A stretch of 64,000 nt of DNA from ZC4RG17 sp036380875 (GCA_036380875.1 DASVDX010000041.1:113089-177088); one strand, 5' to 3'; counted from the first letter of the stretch, positions 40,930 to 49,377 are shown. Notes: generated from the sequence alone by a model not told the origin. A program made the numbers and translations.

Positions 40930-42371
40930 CCGTCCTCCTCGGGTAGGCACAGCATCCGGCGGAGCCGGAGCATGGTTATCTCACGTTGTTGCCCGGCCGC
41001 CACTTCGATCTCTTCGTCTCGGTCGTTGCCGAGTCGGAGCCGGGCGAGCTCCACCAACTCCTCGCCGGCGCGACCGGCGGCCCGCACGATGTAGGTGAAA
41101 CCGAACTTCTCCTCGTAGCGACGATTCAGGTCCGCGAGCTCCTCCCGGATGGCATCGCCCACGCCTGCCTGCTCACGCCGCGACATCGCCTCCCCAACGG
41201 GGTTCTGGTGGCCGCGCCGCTCTCCGATCCGGGGATGGGCGGCGAACGCCTCGAGCCAGTCGTCGACCGCGAGGCCGTCGAACGCCTCGTCCGCAGCGGC
41301 GAAGAGGGCTGCGGCGTTTTCATGAGGCCGGCCAGCCACCATCGCCTCCACCCACCTATCCGATGCGCAGGCCGCATGGAAGAACGAACGGGCCTCCTGG
41401 TCGAAGAGCGAATTCACGTAGAGCATCCGGATCGCCGCCCGCGCCTCTGGTCGGGGTTGTCCCCACACCCGGAGCCGGGCGACTCCCCCGTCGGGGAAGA
41501 TGTTGAGGCGGATCCTCTCGGCGTCCACCGGCCGTGCGAACTCGATTCGGTTCACGTCGTGGGCGGACACCGCCACCTCGTCACATGCCGGCTGCCAATT
41601 CCCCTCGTCACCCCATGTCTCGATCTGGACCCAGCCGGGGGCGTTTCCCTTGAAGAAGCGGGTATCCACGTCGACGGCGCCTATCGTCCCCGGCAGTCCC
41701 AGGTCGATCACGACCCAGTCGTTGCCCGGGCCGCGTCTGCGGGCGGTCTCCCACCCGTCCCACATGCCTTCGGGTTCCGTCGGGCTGAGCAGGTTGTCCG
41801 GCGAAGAGAAGTGGGCGTCGGAGCATTCGATGCAGCGGCCACCGAGCGCGGCGTCGGCGAGATCGACCAGCCCTTCCTCGGAGCACACCCGGTCCCGGTC
41901 AGGAACGGGGCGCCCTTCGACGCGCAAACGGGCGATGCCACCATCCGGGTAGATGTTGAGGCGGACGTGGGTGACACGATGCTCATCTGGCACCTCGAAG
42001 GTGGCGATGCTGTTGCCCTGGAGGAGCGTGCGGGGAATGAGCTCCACCCACTCCGCCTCGTCGAGCCGATCGGCCTCGACACCGCAAGCGTCCAGAGAGA
42101 ACGACTCGGGATAGTTGCCGGTGAAGTAGGAGGTGTCGACGGTGACAGCGTCGATGATGCCGGGCAGGCCGAGGCGAATCACACACGAATCGTGGCCAGG
42201 CTCACGGCGGCGCCGAGTCTCCCAACCATCCATCCACTTGCCTCGATCGGTGAACTCCCCCTCCTTCCAAACAGGGGCGGCAGGGTTGATGAGATTCGCC
42301 GCCGGGGCGAAGAACTCGTCGTTGCACCAGACGACTTCACCGCCGTAGCGAGCGGATGCGAGATCGACCAA
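40926..42371 (-). CDS. Allantoicase-OHCU decarboxylase fusion
   Basis: A 481-residue bifunctional protein. Residues 1-312 are an allantoicase with its two jelly-roll repeats: repeat 1 has KWMDGWETRRRREPGHD, repeat 2 has GMWDGWETARRRGPGND, each followed by the DVDT/YF strand. Residues about 313-481 are OHCU decarboxylase (UraD): FAAHPRIGERR with the catalytic His, SRREQAGV, and NRRYEEKFGFTYIVRAAGR. Almost no linker separates them. The enzyme would do steps before and after allantoinase: OHCU to (S)-allantoin, and allantoate to ureidoglycolate plus urea. Start is TTG 42371, 2 nt after the allantoinase stop; downstream uricase overlaps. Confidence 0.9.
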   Translation of the reverse strand: MVDLASARYGGEVVWCNDEFFAPAANLINPAAPVWKEGEFTDRGKWMDGWETRRRREPGHDSCVIRLGLPGIIDAVTVDTSYFTGNYPESFSLDACGVEADRLDEAEWVELIPRTLLQGNSIATFEVPDEHRVTHVRLNIYPDGGIARLRVEGRPVPDRDRVCSEEGLVDLADAALGGRCIECSDAHFSSPDNLLSPTEPEGMWDGWETARRRGPGNDWVVIDLGLPGTIGAVDVDTRFFKGNAPGWVQIETWGDEGNWQPACDEVAVSAHDVNRIEFARPVDAERIRLNIFPDGGVARLRVWGQPRPEARAAIRMLYVNSLFDQEARSFFHAACASDRWVEAMVAGRPHENAAALFAAADEAFDGLAVDDWLEAFAAHPRIGERRGHQNPVGEAMSRREQAGVGDAIREELADLNRRYEEKFGFTYIVRAAGRAGEELVELARLRLGNDRDEEIEVAAGQQREITMLRLRRMLCLPEEDG

Positions 42372-42373
42372 GG

Positions 42374-43672
42374 TCAGTCACCCCTTCGCAGCATGACACC
42401 CGACTGTGGGCCGAGGGCGCCGTCGCCGTGGACCGGGACGCCACGCAGGAACGTGGCCACGACCCGGCCCGCCAAACGCATCCCATGATATGGAGTGAGG
42501 GGGTGACGCTGGTGGAGGCGCGTCTGGTCGACGGCGGTCGCGTCGTCGGGGTCGAACACGACGAAGTCAGCGTCGTGTCCCGGTTCGATGCGGCCCTTGC
42601 GATAGCCGATCCCGGCGAGTTCGGCGGGCGCCGCGGCCAACCACCGGGCCAGGTCGGTGAGGTCGAAGCCTCTCCGTCGGGCCCCGTCCCAGGTGGCGAC
42701 GAGCCGCAGTTCGAGGGAGGCGATGCCGCCCCAGGCGGCCAGGAAGTCGCCGCTATCGGCCGCTTTCACGTCGAGAGGAGCCGGGGAGTGGTCGGAGACG
42801 ACCATCGTCAGAACCCCGCATCTCAATGCATCCCACAAGCGCTCCCGGTCTTCGGCGGGGCGGATGGGAGGTGCGCACTTGAAGGCGGTGGCGCCGTCGG
42901 GGATCTCGGCGGCATCGAACGTGAGGTAGTGCGGACACGTCTCTCCACTCAGGCCGGCTCGAGCAAGGGCGTCGACCGCCGCCCCACTCGACACGTGGAG
43001 CACATGAGCGGAGACTCCTGTGCGAAACACGACATCGGCCACCTGCCCGATCGCCACCACCTCCGCCTCCGGCGGCCGCGTGGCGAGGTAGGTGGCGTAG
43101 CGACGGGGATCCCCTTCCGCAGGAATGATGTGGGCCGGGTCTTCGGCGTGGACGAGCAAGGGGACACCGGCCGAGGCCAGTTCTGAGGCCACCCCACCCA
43201 ACTCACCAGGGGTGAGGGGAGGGAACTCCTCGACGCCCGAGTCGACCATGAACACCTTGAACCCGCACACTCCTCCGCCGACGAGCTGAGCCACATGCGA
43301 CTCGGATCCGGGCACCACCCCACCCCAGAAGGCGACGTCGCAGGCGGCGCTCGTGCGAGCAGCCGAGCGTTTCTCCTCGAGCGCCGCGGGTTCCACCGTG
43401 GGAGGGGTCGAGTTGAGGGGCATGTCGACGATCGTCGTCGTTCCCCCGGCGAGAGCCGACCGGGTGGCGGTGGCGAAGCCCTCCCACTCGGTGCGGCCCG
43501 GCTCGTTGACATGGACATGGCTGTCGACGAGACCCGGGAGGACCGCCAGATCACCGAAGTCGTCGTCCGCCGGACCATCACCGATCTCGACGATCACCCC
43601 GTCTTCGTGGCGGATTGTCGCCGGCCGGATCTCGTTGCCGAGGACGACACGACGGCTGCGCAGCGTCGGCAT
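42374..43672 (-). CDS. allB: Allantoinase
   Basis: A 432-residue cyclic amidohydrolase that opens allantoin to allantoate. DSHVHVNEPGRTEWEGF holds two metal His, GFKVFMVDSGVEEFP the position of the carboxylated Lys, VHAEDP and LHVSSG the other metal His, and VVSDHSP the catalytic Asp. The length and the NEPGRTEWEGF stretch fit allantoinase rather than dihydropyrimidinase. ATG 43672 follows TAGGTT by 7 nt, so three extra in-frame codons to 43681 are excluded. It is the first gene of the operon allantoinase-fusion-uricase. Confidence 0.93.
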   Translation of the reverse strand: MPTLRSRRVVLGNEIRPATIRHEDGVIVEIGDGPADDDFGDLAVLPGLVDSHVHVNEPGRTEWEGFATATRSALAGGTTTIVDMPLNSTPPTVEPAALEEKRSAARTSAACDVAFWGGVVPGSESHVAQLVGGGVCGFKVFMVDSGVEEFPPLTPGELGGVASELASAGVPLLVHAEDPAHIIPAEGDPRRYATYLATRPPEAEVVAIGQVADVVFRTGVSAHVLHVSSGAAVDALARAGLSGETCPHYLTFDAAEIPDGATAFKCAPPIRPAEDRERLWDALRCGVLTMVVSDHSPAPLDVKAADSGDFLAAWGGIASLELRLVATWDGARRRGFDLTDLARWLAAAPAELAGIGYRKGRIEPGHDADFVVFDPDDATAVDQTRLHQRHPLTPYHGMRLAGRVVATFLRGVPVHGDGALGPQSGVMLRRGD

Positions 43673-43679
43673 GGGCCGC

Positions 43680-43685
43680 AACCTA
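43680..43685 (-). promoter_or_regulatory. -10 element of the allantoinase-uricase operon (leaderless)
   Basis: TAGGTT on the minus strand, 7 nt before ATG 43672. Confidence 0.55.
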
Positions 43686-43729
43686 CCCGGCGTCGGGTCG
43701 TCAGGAGATTCATCGTTGCATGTACCGGC

Positions 43730-43735
43730 TAGGAT
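43730..43735 (+). promoter_or_regulatory. -10 element upstream of the aminotransferase leader ORF
   Basis: TAGGAT, 6 nt before ATG 43742, which opens a 17-residue mini-ORF. Confidence 0.45.
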
Positions 43736-43741
43736 CGGAAC

Positions 43742-43795
43742 ATGGTCCCGTTGATTCCGATGCAGTGCCGCCGGGGCCTGTACGCAGCTCCATAG
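43742..43795 (+). CDS. 17-residue leader ORF upstream of the aminotransferase
   Basis: Reads MVPLIPMQCRRGLYAAP then TAG. Its ATG is 6 nt after a TAGGAT hexamer, the leaderless arrangement. It ends 71 nt before the aminotransferase TTG, which has its own ribosome-binding site. It could be a translated leader peptide controlling the downstream gene, or a chance frame placed at the transcript 5' end. Confidence 0.35.
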   Translation: MVPLIPMQCRRGLYAAP

Positions 43796-43866
43796 GTCGC
43801 TCCCCGTCGTCTACACCCGACGCCAATCGAGTTTCTGTCCGCCTGCTCACCAGATGGAGGAACACC

Positions 43867-45147
43867 TTGAGCGACCTTCTTCCACGTCACGAAAACGTCA
43901 TCGCCCCGGTCATCGCCTTCGACACGACCGTCGTCGCTGATCGCGCCGAAGGCCTCTGGGTGACCGACGAGGAAGGCAACCGCTGGGCCGATTTCGCCTG
44001 CGGCACAGCCGTCACCAACCTCGGCCACAACCATCCCGCCGTGGTCGCCGCCGCCCACGCCCAGATCGACCGGCTGATGCATTCAGGGTGCATCGTCCAC
44101 TACGAATCGCTCGTGGAAGCGGCCGAGCGGCTGGATTCGATCACCCCGCCCGGCATCGAGAAGTTCGCGTTCGCCAACTCGGGTGCCGAAGCCGTCGAGG
44201 CGGCGGTCAAGCTCGCCCGATACCACACCAAACGTCAGGGCGTCATCACCTTCAGGGGCGCTTTCCACGGCCGCACGATGGGGTCGGTCTCCTACACGAC
44301 GTCCAACGCCAAGTACCGCGACGGCTACCACCCGGTGCTGGGTTCCACTTTCGTCGTTCCCTTCCCGCATCCTTACCGCTGGGGGATCTCGGAACAGGAA
44401 GCCGTCGAGCGGTCGCTCCATGAACTGGAGATGCTGTTCAAGCACGTCGTCACCCCCCAGAACATCGGCGCCATGCTGATCGAGCCGGTGCAGGGTGAAG
44501 GCGGCTACTACCCGGCACCCGCCTCGTTCCTCGAAGCGCTGCGTGCCGTCTGCGACGAGCACGGGATCATGCTCGTGTTCGACGAGGTCCAGACCGGCTT
44601 CGGTCGCACCGCGGAGTGGTTCGCCTCCGACCACTACTCGGTCGACCCTGACGTCATCGCCATCGGCAAGGGCATCGCCAACGGCCTGCCCCTCTCCGCC
44701 TACGGTGCCGCCCGTGACGTGATCGACGGATGGCCGGTCGGTGCTCACGGAACGACCTTCGGCGGGAACCCCGTGAGCTGTGCCGCCGCCGTGGCGGTGA
44801 TGGACACCATGGGAGACCTGCTTCCCCACGCCCGCGAGCTGTCGAAGCAGGCGTTCGACCGCTGGACCGACCTCGCGGAACGACATCCCACGATCGGCGA
44901 CGTGCGAGGGCTCGGTCTTATGATCGGCGTCGAACTCGTGTCAGACCGTGAGCAGCGGACCCCCGACAAGGCGGCGTTCAAACACATCCAGCAGTACTGC
45001 TTCGAGCGGGAGCTGATCATCATCGAGTGCGGGCCGGACGGAAACGTGATCCGCTTCATCCCGCCGTTGATCACGACGTCCGAGGAACTCGACTGGGCTA
45101 TCGATCTGATCGACGCCGCCCTCACCGACTGGGAAACCGCCCGCTGA
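43867..45147 (+). CDS. PLP-dependent class III aminotransferase (GabT-like)
   Basis: A 426-residue omega-aminotransferase. KFAFANSGAEAVEAAVKLARYHT is the PLP-phosphate region, FRGAFHGRTMGSVSYT the cofactor-stacking region, LVFDEVQTGFGRTAEWFA the Asp contacting the pyridine N, and AIGKGIANGLPLSAYGA the Schiff-base Lys. Closest subtypes are 4-aminobutyrate, acetylornithine and beta-alanine aminotransferases. Divergent to the allantoin operon, it could transaminate glyoxylate, but that is inference. Start TTG 43867 is supported by GGAGGA 6 nt upstream; the frame extends 84 codons further 5' without a credible site. Confidence 0.88.
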   Translation: MSDLLPRHENVIAPVIAFDTTVVADRAEGLWVTDEEGNRWADFACGTAVTNLGHNHPAVVAAAHAQIDRLMHSGCIVHYESLVEAAERLDSITPPGIEKFAFANSGAEAVEAAVKLARYHTKRQGVITFRGAFHGRTMGSVSYTTSNAKYRDGYHPVLGSTFVVPFPHPYRWGISEQEAVERSLHELEMLFKHVVTPQNIGAMLIEPVQGEGGYYPAPASFLEALRAVCDEHGIMLVFDEVQTGFGRTAEWFASDHYSVDPDVIAIGKGIANGLPLSAYGAARDVIDGWPVGAHGTTFGGNPVSCAAAVAVMDTMGDLLPHARELSKQAFDRWTDLAERHPTIGDVRGLGLMIGVELVSDREQRTPDKAAFKHIQQYCFERELIIIECGPDGNVIRFIPPLITTSEELDWAIDLIDAALTDWETAR

Positions 45148-45150
45148 CGG

Positions 45151-45633
45151 TCACGTCAACCAAAGCACGGCAACGAGCCACGCTCCGGCGATGAAGAGGC
45201 CGGCGGCCAATTCGATCCCGATGGACAGGCCGACCGCCCCCACGGATGCCTTCGTGGAAGGCCACGCCTGCTCGCGCCCAACGCGGCGCTGCTCGGCCAG
45301 GTAGGTGCCGAGGACGAACCCGATCGGCGCCCCGATGATCGGGACGACGAAGAACCCCACGATGGCCAGTGCCCCGGCGAAGTAGATCGTCGACCTGGGA
45401 ATGCCGGCGTTGCGCAGCCGTTTTCCCGGGATCATGAACTTGACTACCTGGGCGGCGAGACCGAGCACGATCGCCGCGATGCCCACCGCCCACGCCACGC
45501 CGCCTCCGGTCACCCCTGCCCAGAGCACGACTGCCGCCACCTCGAGGATGAGTCCGGGAAGGACAGGGATGAGGATCCCGGCGAGTCCGACCAGGATCAC
45601 GATCCCGATGATCACCTCGCCGATCGCATCCAC
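45151..45633 (-). CDS. DUF456-family membrane protein
   Basis: A 160-residue integral membrane protein of the DUF456 family, unassigned in function. Glycine-rich hydrophobic segments run IIGIVILVGLAGILIPVLPGL, VVLWAGVTGGGVAWAVGIAAIVLG, YFAGALAIVGFFVVPIIGAPIGFVLGTY and VGLSIGIELAAGLFIAGAWLVAVLWL. GTG 45633 lies 6 nt after TACCAT; the frame continues to 45795 but that part overlaps the lipoprotein gene's 3' end. Convergent with the aminotransferase, with a 3-nt gap. Confidence 0.8.
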   Translation of the reverse strand: MDAIGEVIIGIVILVGLAGILIPVLPGLILEVAAVVLWAGVTGGGVAWAVGIAAIVLGLAAQVVKFMIPGKRLRNAGIPRSTIYFAGALAIVGFFVVPIIGAPIGFVLGTYLAEQRRVGREQAWPSTKASVGAVGLSIGIELAAGLFIAGAWLVAVLWLT

Positions 45634-45639
45634 CGGCGG

Positions 45640-45645
45640 ATGGTA
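45640..45645 (-). promoter_or_regulatory. -10 element of the DUF456 gene (leaderless)
   Basis: TACCAT on the minus strand, 6 nt before GTG 45633, in the 16-nt gap after the lipoprotein gene. Confidence 0.5.
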
Positions 45646-45649
45646 GGCG

Positions 45650-46471
45650 TCAGGCGCCGGGCGGAGCGCCGGCGCAGGCCTCTTCGCCCGGGAACAGGGG
45701 GCGAGCCTTGATGCTGAACTCCTCGCCGCCGAGCGTCCACAGCGTGGCGGCGTTGGCCTCCCCGAACACCCCCAGGAGTCGGATGGCTTCGTCACCTTCG
45801 ACGCCTATGCAGCGCCAGCCCAGGGCCCATTCCGGCATGTCTTCGAACGACACTTCGAACGGCCACTCCTCGACGGAACCGAAGTCTCCATCCATCGGCA
45901 AGGGCGGCCCCGCCGCCACCTGGAGGCGGTCGGCCTCGTAGGGCCCGACCTCACCTTCGGCGGTCGCCCGGTCGAGGGTCTGCACGATCTCTTCGGCCAG
46001 CAGCCGGTCCGTCGATCCTCCGCCTTCGACCATTCCTAGGCCCACGACACCGAAACGATGGGCGCCGTTCTCGTCGTAGTAGGTGATGAAGTCGGTGGGA
46101 GCGTCGGCGAGCATCTCGGTGCCGGACTGGTCGACCACTTCGTCGACGTCGGGCAAGCCGAGCTCCTCCACGAGCTGCAACACCTCGGCGAAAGCCTCCT
46201 CCGAGATCGTGGTGACGAGGACATTGGGAAGGAGTGCGCCCGGGAACTCGAGGGTCATCGGGCCGGCGAATACGAGAGAGCGGTCGGCAGTGAGCACGAA
46301 CCGGGGCATGCGATCGAGGTTGGCCTCGAGCGGCATGAAGCCGCCTTCAGAGGTGACGGTGAGCACTACGGCCTCCGGGTCGTCGGGAAGCGACAGCCCC
46401 GAACCGGCACCGCCGGTCCCGCAAGCCGCGACGAGCAGGAGGATGACGGCGGCGGGGGCGAGTCTGCGCAT
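45650..46471 (-). CDS. Predicted lipoprotein of unknown function
   Basis: A 273-residue protein with the N-terminal signal MRRLAPAAVILLLVAACGTG. The lipobox LVAAC predicts lipidation of Cys17 after cleavage by signal peptidase II. The mature part has repeated beta/alpha-like stretches (VVLTVTSEGGFMP, DFITYYDENGAHRFGVVGLG), which I cannot assign to a family. The opening after the lipobox recalls secreted proteins that resist protease or bind ligands, but nothing more specific. ATG 46471 is 9 nt after TAGCGT. An lnt gene at 50-52 kb could complete its lipidation. Confidence 0.75.
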   Translation of the reverse strand: MRRLAPAAVILLLVAACGTGGAGSGLSLPDDPEAVVLTVTSEGGFMPLEANLDRMPRFVLTADRSLVFAGPMTLEFPGALLPNVLVTTISEEAFAEVLQLVEELGLPDVDEVVDQSGTEMLADAPTDFITYYDENGAHRFGVVGLGMVEGGGSTDRLLAEEIVQTLDRATAEGEVGPYEADRLQVAAGPPLPMDGDFGSVEEWPFEVSFEDMPEWALGWRCIGVEGDEAIRLLGVFGEANAATLWTLGGEEFSIKARPLFPGEEACAGAPPGA

Positions 46472-46480
46472 GGAACTGCG

Positions 46481-46486
46481 ACGCTA
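46481..46486 (-). promoter_or_regulatory. -10 element of the lipoprotein gene (leaderless)
   Basis: TAGCGT on the minus strand, 9 nt before ATG 46471. Confidence 0.5.
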
Positions 46487-46523
46487 CTGGTCGCCAGTGG
46501 GTTCCCGAGCGTCTTCTCACAGA

Positions 46524-46552
46524 CAGAACGGGGCGGATTCCGCCCCGTTCTG
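46524..46552 (-). terminator. Intrinsic terminator of acs
   Basis: A 13-bp perfect stem (46524-46536 with 46540-46552) with a 3-nt loop, read on the minus strand 23 nt after the acs stop and followed by the U-richer TCTGTCTGT. Confidence 0.8.
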
Positions 46553-46575
46553 GTCGCAACAACCGGAACTGAGAG

Positions 46576-48525
46576 TCAGTCCTCGGTCTGGAGGGCCGCC
46601 TGCTTGGCGATCTCCTCGACCACGTCCTGGTTGGCGAGCGTGGTGACGTCCCCGAGTTGCCGGTTCTCGGAGATGTCCCGCAGCAACCGGCGCATGATCT
46701 TGCCGGAGCGCGTCTTCGGCAGGTCGTCGGTGAACACGATCGAGGCGGGCTTGGCGATCGGCCCGATGTGATCGGCGACGTGCTGGCGCAGTTCGTCGAT
46801 CAGAGCCTGGTCGCCGACCACTCCCTGGCGGAGGGTGACGAAAGCAGCGATCGCCTGTCCCGTGATCTCGTCCTTTCTGCCGATCACGGCCGCTTCGGCC
46901 ACCGCCGGATGCGACACCAACGCCGACTCCACCTCCATCGTGGAGATGTTGTGACCCGACACGAGCATCACGTCGTCGACGCGGCCCAGGAGCCAGAAGT
47001 AGCCGTCCTGGTCCCGCTTGGCACCGTCGCCGGGGAAGTACCGGCCCGGGAACCGCGACCAGTACGTGTCGACGAACCGCTGGTCGTCGCCCCAGATGGT
47101 GCGGGCCATAGCCGGCCAAGGCTGGGTGAGGACGAGGAATCCGCCACCACCCAGAGGCACCGGGTTGCCTTCCTCGTCGACGACGTCGGCGGCGATGCCG
47201 GGCAGAGGCACCGTGGCCGACCCAGGCTTCGTGGTGGTGATGCCGGGCAGCGGCGAGATCATGATCGCCCCGGTCTCGGTCTGCCACCACGTGTCGACGA
47301 TCGGGCAGTTCTTGCGTCCGATGTTCTCGTGGTACCAGATCCATGCTTCGGGATTGATCGGCTCACCGACCGTTCCGAGCAGCCGTAGCGACGACAGGTC
47401 GTGCTTGGCGGGATGCTCATCACCCCACTTCATGAACGACCGGATGGCTGTGGGGGCCGTATAGAAGATCGTCACTCTGTAGTCCTCGATGATCTGCCAT
47501 AGCCGATCCGGAGCGGGATAGTTGGGGGCACCCTCGTAGATCACGCTGGTGGCCCGGTTGGTGAGCGGCCCGTAGACGATGTAGCTGTGGCCGGTGACCC
47601 AACCGATGTCCGCCGCGCACCAGTAGACGTCGGCGTCCGGCTTGAGGTCGAAGACGTCCGAGTGGGTGGTGACGATCTGAGTCAGGTAGCCGCCCTGGGT
47701 GTGGACGATCCCCTTGGGCTTGCCGGTCGTTCCTGAGGTGTAGAGGATGTAGAGCGGGTCCTCGGCGTTGAGCGGCACCGCCTCGCACTCGTCCGACTGA
47801 CCTTCGACGAGGTCGTGCCACCAGATGTCGCGGCCCTCCTCCATGTGGACGTCACCGCCGGTGCGCCGCAGCACCACGACCTTCTCGACACCGGGGGTCT
47901 GGGCGAGAGCCACGTCGGTGTTGGCCTTGAGCGGCACCATCTTGCCACCCCGCCAGGCTCCGTCCTGGGTGATGACGACCCGGGCGTCGGCATCGAGGAT
48001 GCGGCTGGCGAGTGAGTCGGACGAGAAGCCGCCGAACACCACCGAATGGACGATCCCGAGCCGGGCACAGGCGAGCATCGCGACCGGCAGTTCCGGGACC
48101 ATGCCCATGTAGATCGCCACCCGGTCGCCCCGCTCCAGGCCCAGCGACTTCAGCGCATTGGCGAACCGGCGTACCTCCGAGGCGAGCTCGCCGTAAGTGA
48201 TGTCGCGCTTGTCACCAGGCTCGCCCACCCAGTGATAGGCGACCTTGTCGGCGTAGTCGGGCAGGTGCCGGTCGAGGCAGTTGTACGAGACATTGAGCTC
48301 GCCATCGCTGAACCACTTGTAGAACGGCGGGTTCGAATCATCGAGTCCCTGCGTCGGTTCCCGGAACCAGGTGATCCGCGTCTTCGCCTGCTCCAACCAA
48401 TAGGCCTCGAAGTCGGCCGCGGCCTGCTCGTGGATGCCCGGTTTGACGTTGGCCTGGGCGGTGAAATCGGGTGCAGGCGGGAAGCTGCGGTCTTCACTGA
48501 GCAGGTTTTCGATCGCCTGGGTCAT
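46576..48525 (-). CDS. acs: Acetyl-CoA synthetase
   Basis: A 649-residue AMP-forming enzyme making acetyl-CoA from acetate, ATP and CoA. YNCLDRHLPDYADKVAYHWVGE, the adenylation P-loop YTSGTTGKPKGIVHT, VDTWWQTETGAIMISP, the hinge GRVDDVMLVSGHNISTMEVE, and the C-terminal TRSGKIMRRLLR with the acetylatable catalytic Lys are all present. The latter Lys is the usual site of PatZ/Pat-type regulation. ATG 48525 has AAGGAG upstream and a TAGGAT hexamer 30 nt before it. A single gene with its own terminator. Confidence 0.98.
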   Translation of the reverse strand: MTQAIENLLSEDRSFPPAPDFTAQANVKPGIHEQAAADFEAYWLEQAKTRITWFREPTQGLDDSNPPFYKWFSDGELNVSYNCLDRHLPDYADKVAYHWVGEPGDKRDITYGELASEVRRFANALKSLGLERGDRVAIYMGMVPELPVAMLACARLGIVHSVVFGGFSSDSLASRILDADARVVITQDGAWRGGKMVPLKANTDVALAQTPGVEKVVVLRRTGGDVHMEEGRDIWWHDLVEGQSDECEAVPLNAEDPLYILYTSGTTGKPKGIVHTQGGYLTQIVTTHSDVFDLKPDADVYWCAADIGWVTGHSYIVYGPLTNRATSVIYEGAPNYPAPDRLWQIIEDYRVTIFYTAPTAIRSFMKWGDEHPAKHDLSSLRLLGTVGEPINPEAWIWYHENIGRKNCPIVDTWWQTETGAIMISPLPGITTTKPGSATVPLPGIAADVVDEEGNPVPLGGGGFLVLTQPWPAMARTIWGDDQRFVDTYWSRFPGRYFPGDGAKRDQDGYFWLLGRVDDVMLVSGHNISTMEVESALVSHPAVAEAAVIGRKDEITGQAIAAFVTLRQGVVGDQALIDELRQHVADHIGPIAKPASIVFTDDLPKTRSGKIMRRLLRDISENRQLGDVTTLANQDVVEEIAKQAALQTED

Positions 48526-48555
48526 GGAGCTCCTTCCGCGTGACTTCTTCGCTGC

Positions 48556-48561
48556 ATCCTA
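48556..48561 (-). promoter_or_regulatory. -10 element of acs
   Basis: TAGGAT on the minus strand; the 30-nt interval to ATG 48525 contains AAGGAG, so this is a leadered transcript. Confidence 0.5.
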
Positions 48562-48654
48562 TGACCAAATCGAATTTCGTGCTTCTGGAGACTCCAGTCA
48601 CGGAAGCATTCTGCCGATGAGACGAGTCGACTTCTGATTACGAGCGACCTCGCT

Positions 48655-48660
48655 CATACT
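48655..48660 (+). promoter_or_regulatory. Possible -10 element of the YczE-like gene
   Basis: CATACT lies 30 nt before ATG 48691; no clear ribosome-binding site is seen in the leader. Confidence 0.35.
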
Positions 48661-48690
48661 TTCCCAAGACCTGCCGGTCCACCGCTGAAC

Positions 48691-49377
48691 ATGAACCTCA
48701 CGCTGACTCGTCCATCACTTCGTCAATTCGCGCGCTACCTCGTAGGCATCGTCGTCGTGTCGACGGGGGCCACCCTCGGTATCCAGTCCAACCTGGGCGC
48801 CGCCCCCTACGACGCTCTGCTGACCATGATCACCGACCACACCGGTCTGCCCTTCTGGGTGACCGCCTGGGTCCTCCAGGCGATGTGGATCACCTGGATC
48901 CTCCGCGCCGGAGGTCGGTTCGACATCGGCACCCTCCTCCATTCGCTCTCATTCGGCCCGATCATGTCGGTGATGCTCGGAATCGTGCCGGAGGCGACCA
49001 CGACATTCGCCTCGGTCCTCTATCTGATCGCCGCTGTCACTGGGATGGCCATGGGCCTGTGGTTGTACCTGGGGGCCAAGTTCGTGGCAGGAATGGTCGA
49101 CACCCTCTTCGAGACGCTGATGAAGCGGCACGGCTGGCACGCCGGCGCCGTCCGGACAGTCTTCGACCTCGGATGCGTCGCCGTGGCCTGGATCGGCGCA
49201 GGACCGGTCGGAATCGGCACGGTCGTCCTCGCCCTCGGTGTGGGGCCCATCCTCTCGGCTCTCGACGCCGGCTTGCTCCGGCCCGCCACCTGGCGCGGTA
49301 TCCCGCTCGGCCGGCCCAAGCCCGTCCATCTCGAGTTGGTCGACACGACCGAGTACCCGCTCCTCGGGATTCGCTGA
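48691..49377 (+). CDS. YczE/YitT-like membrane protein
   Basis: A 228-residue membrane protein with about five or six helices. RYLVGIVVVSTGATLGIQSNLGAAPYDALLTMI is the hallmark of the YczE/YyaS group (small-molecule or unknown transport). FDIGTLLHSLSFGPIMSVMLGIVPEA, LYLIAAVTGMAMGLWLYLGAKF and VGIGTVVLALGVGPILSALDAGLL give the remaining helices. Function in this family is not established. A single gene whose ATG has no clear Shine-Dalgarno motif. Confidence 0.8.
   Translation: MNLTLTRPSLRQFARYLVGIVVVSTGATLGIQSNLGAAPYDALLTMITDHTGLPFWVTAWVLQAMWITWILRAGGRFDIGTLLHSLSFGPIMSVMLGIVPEATTTFASVLYLIAAVTGMAMGLWLYLGAKFVAGMVDTLFETLMKRHGWHAGAVRTVFDLGCVAVAWIGAGPVGIGTVVLALGVGPILSALDAGLLRPATWRGIPLGRPKPVHLELVDTTEYPLLGIR

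Noticed and set aside
48329..48340. GGGTTCGAATCA, resembling a tRNA T-loop
   Set aside because: It is within the acs coding sequence and no acceptor or anticodon arms can be folded around it. No tRNA was found elsewhere in the window.
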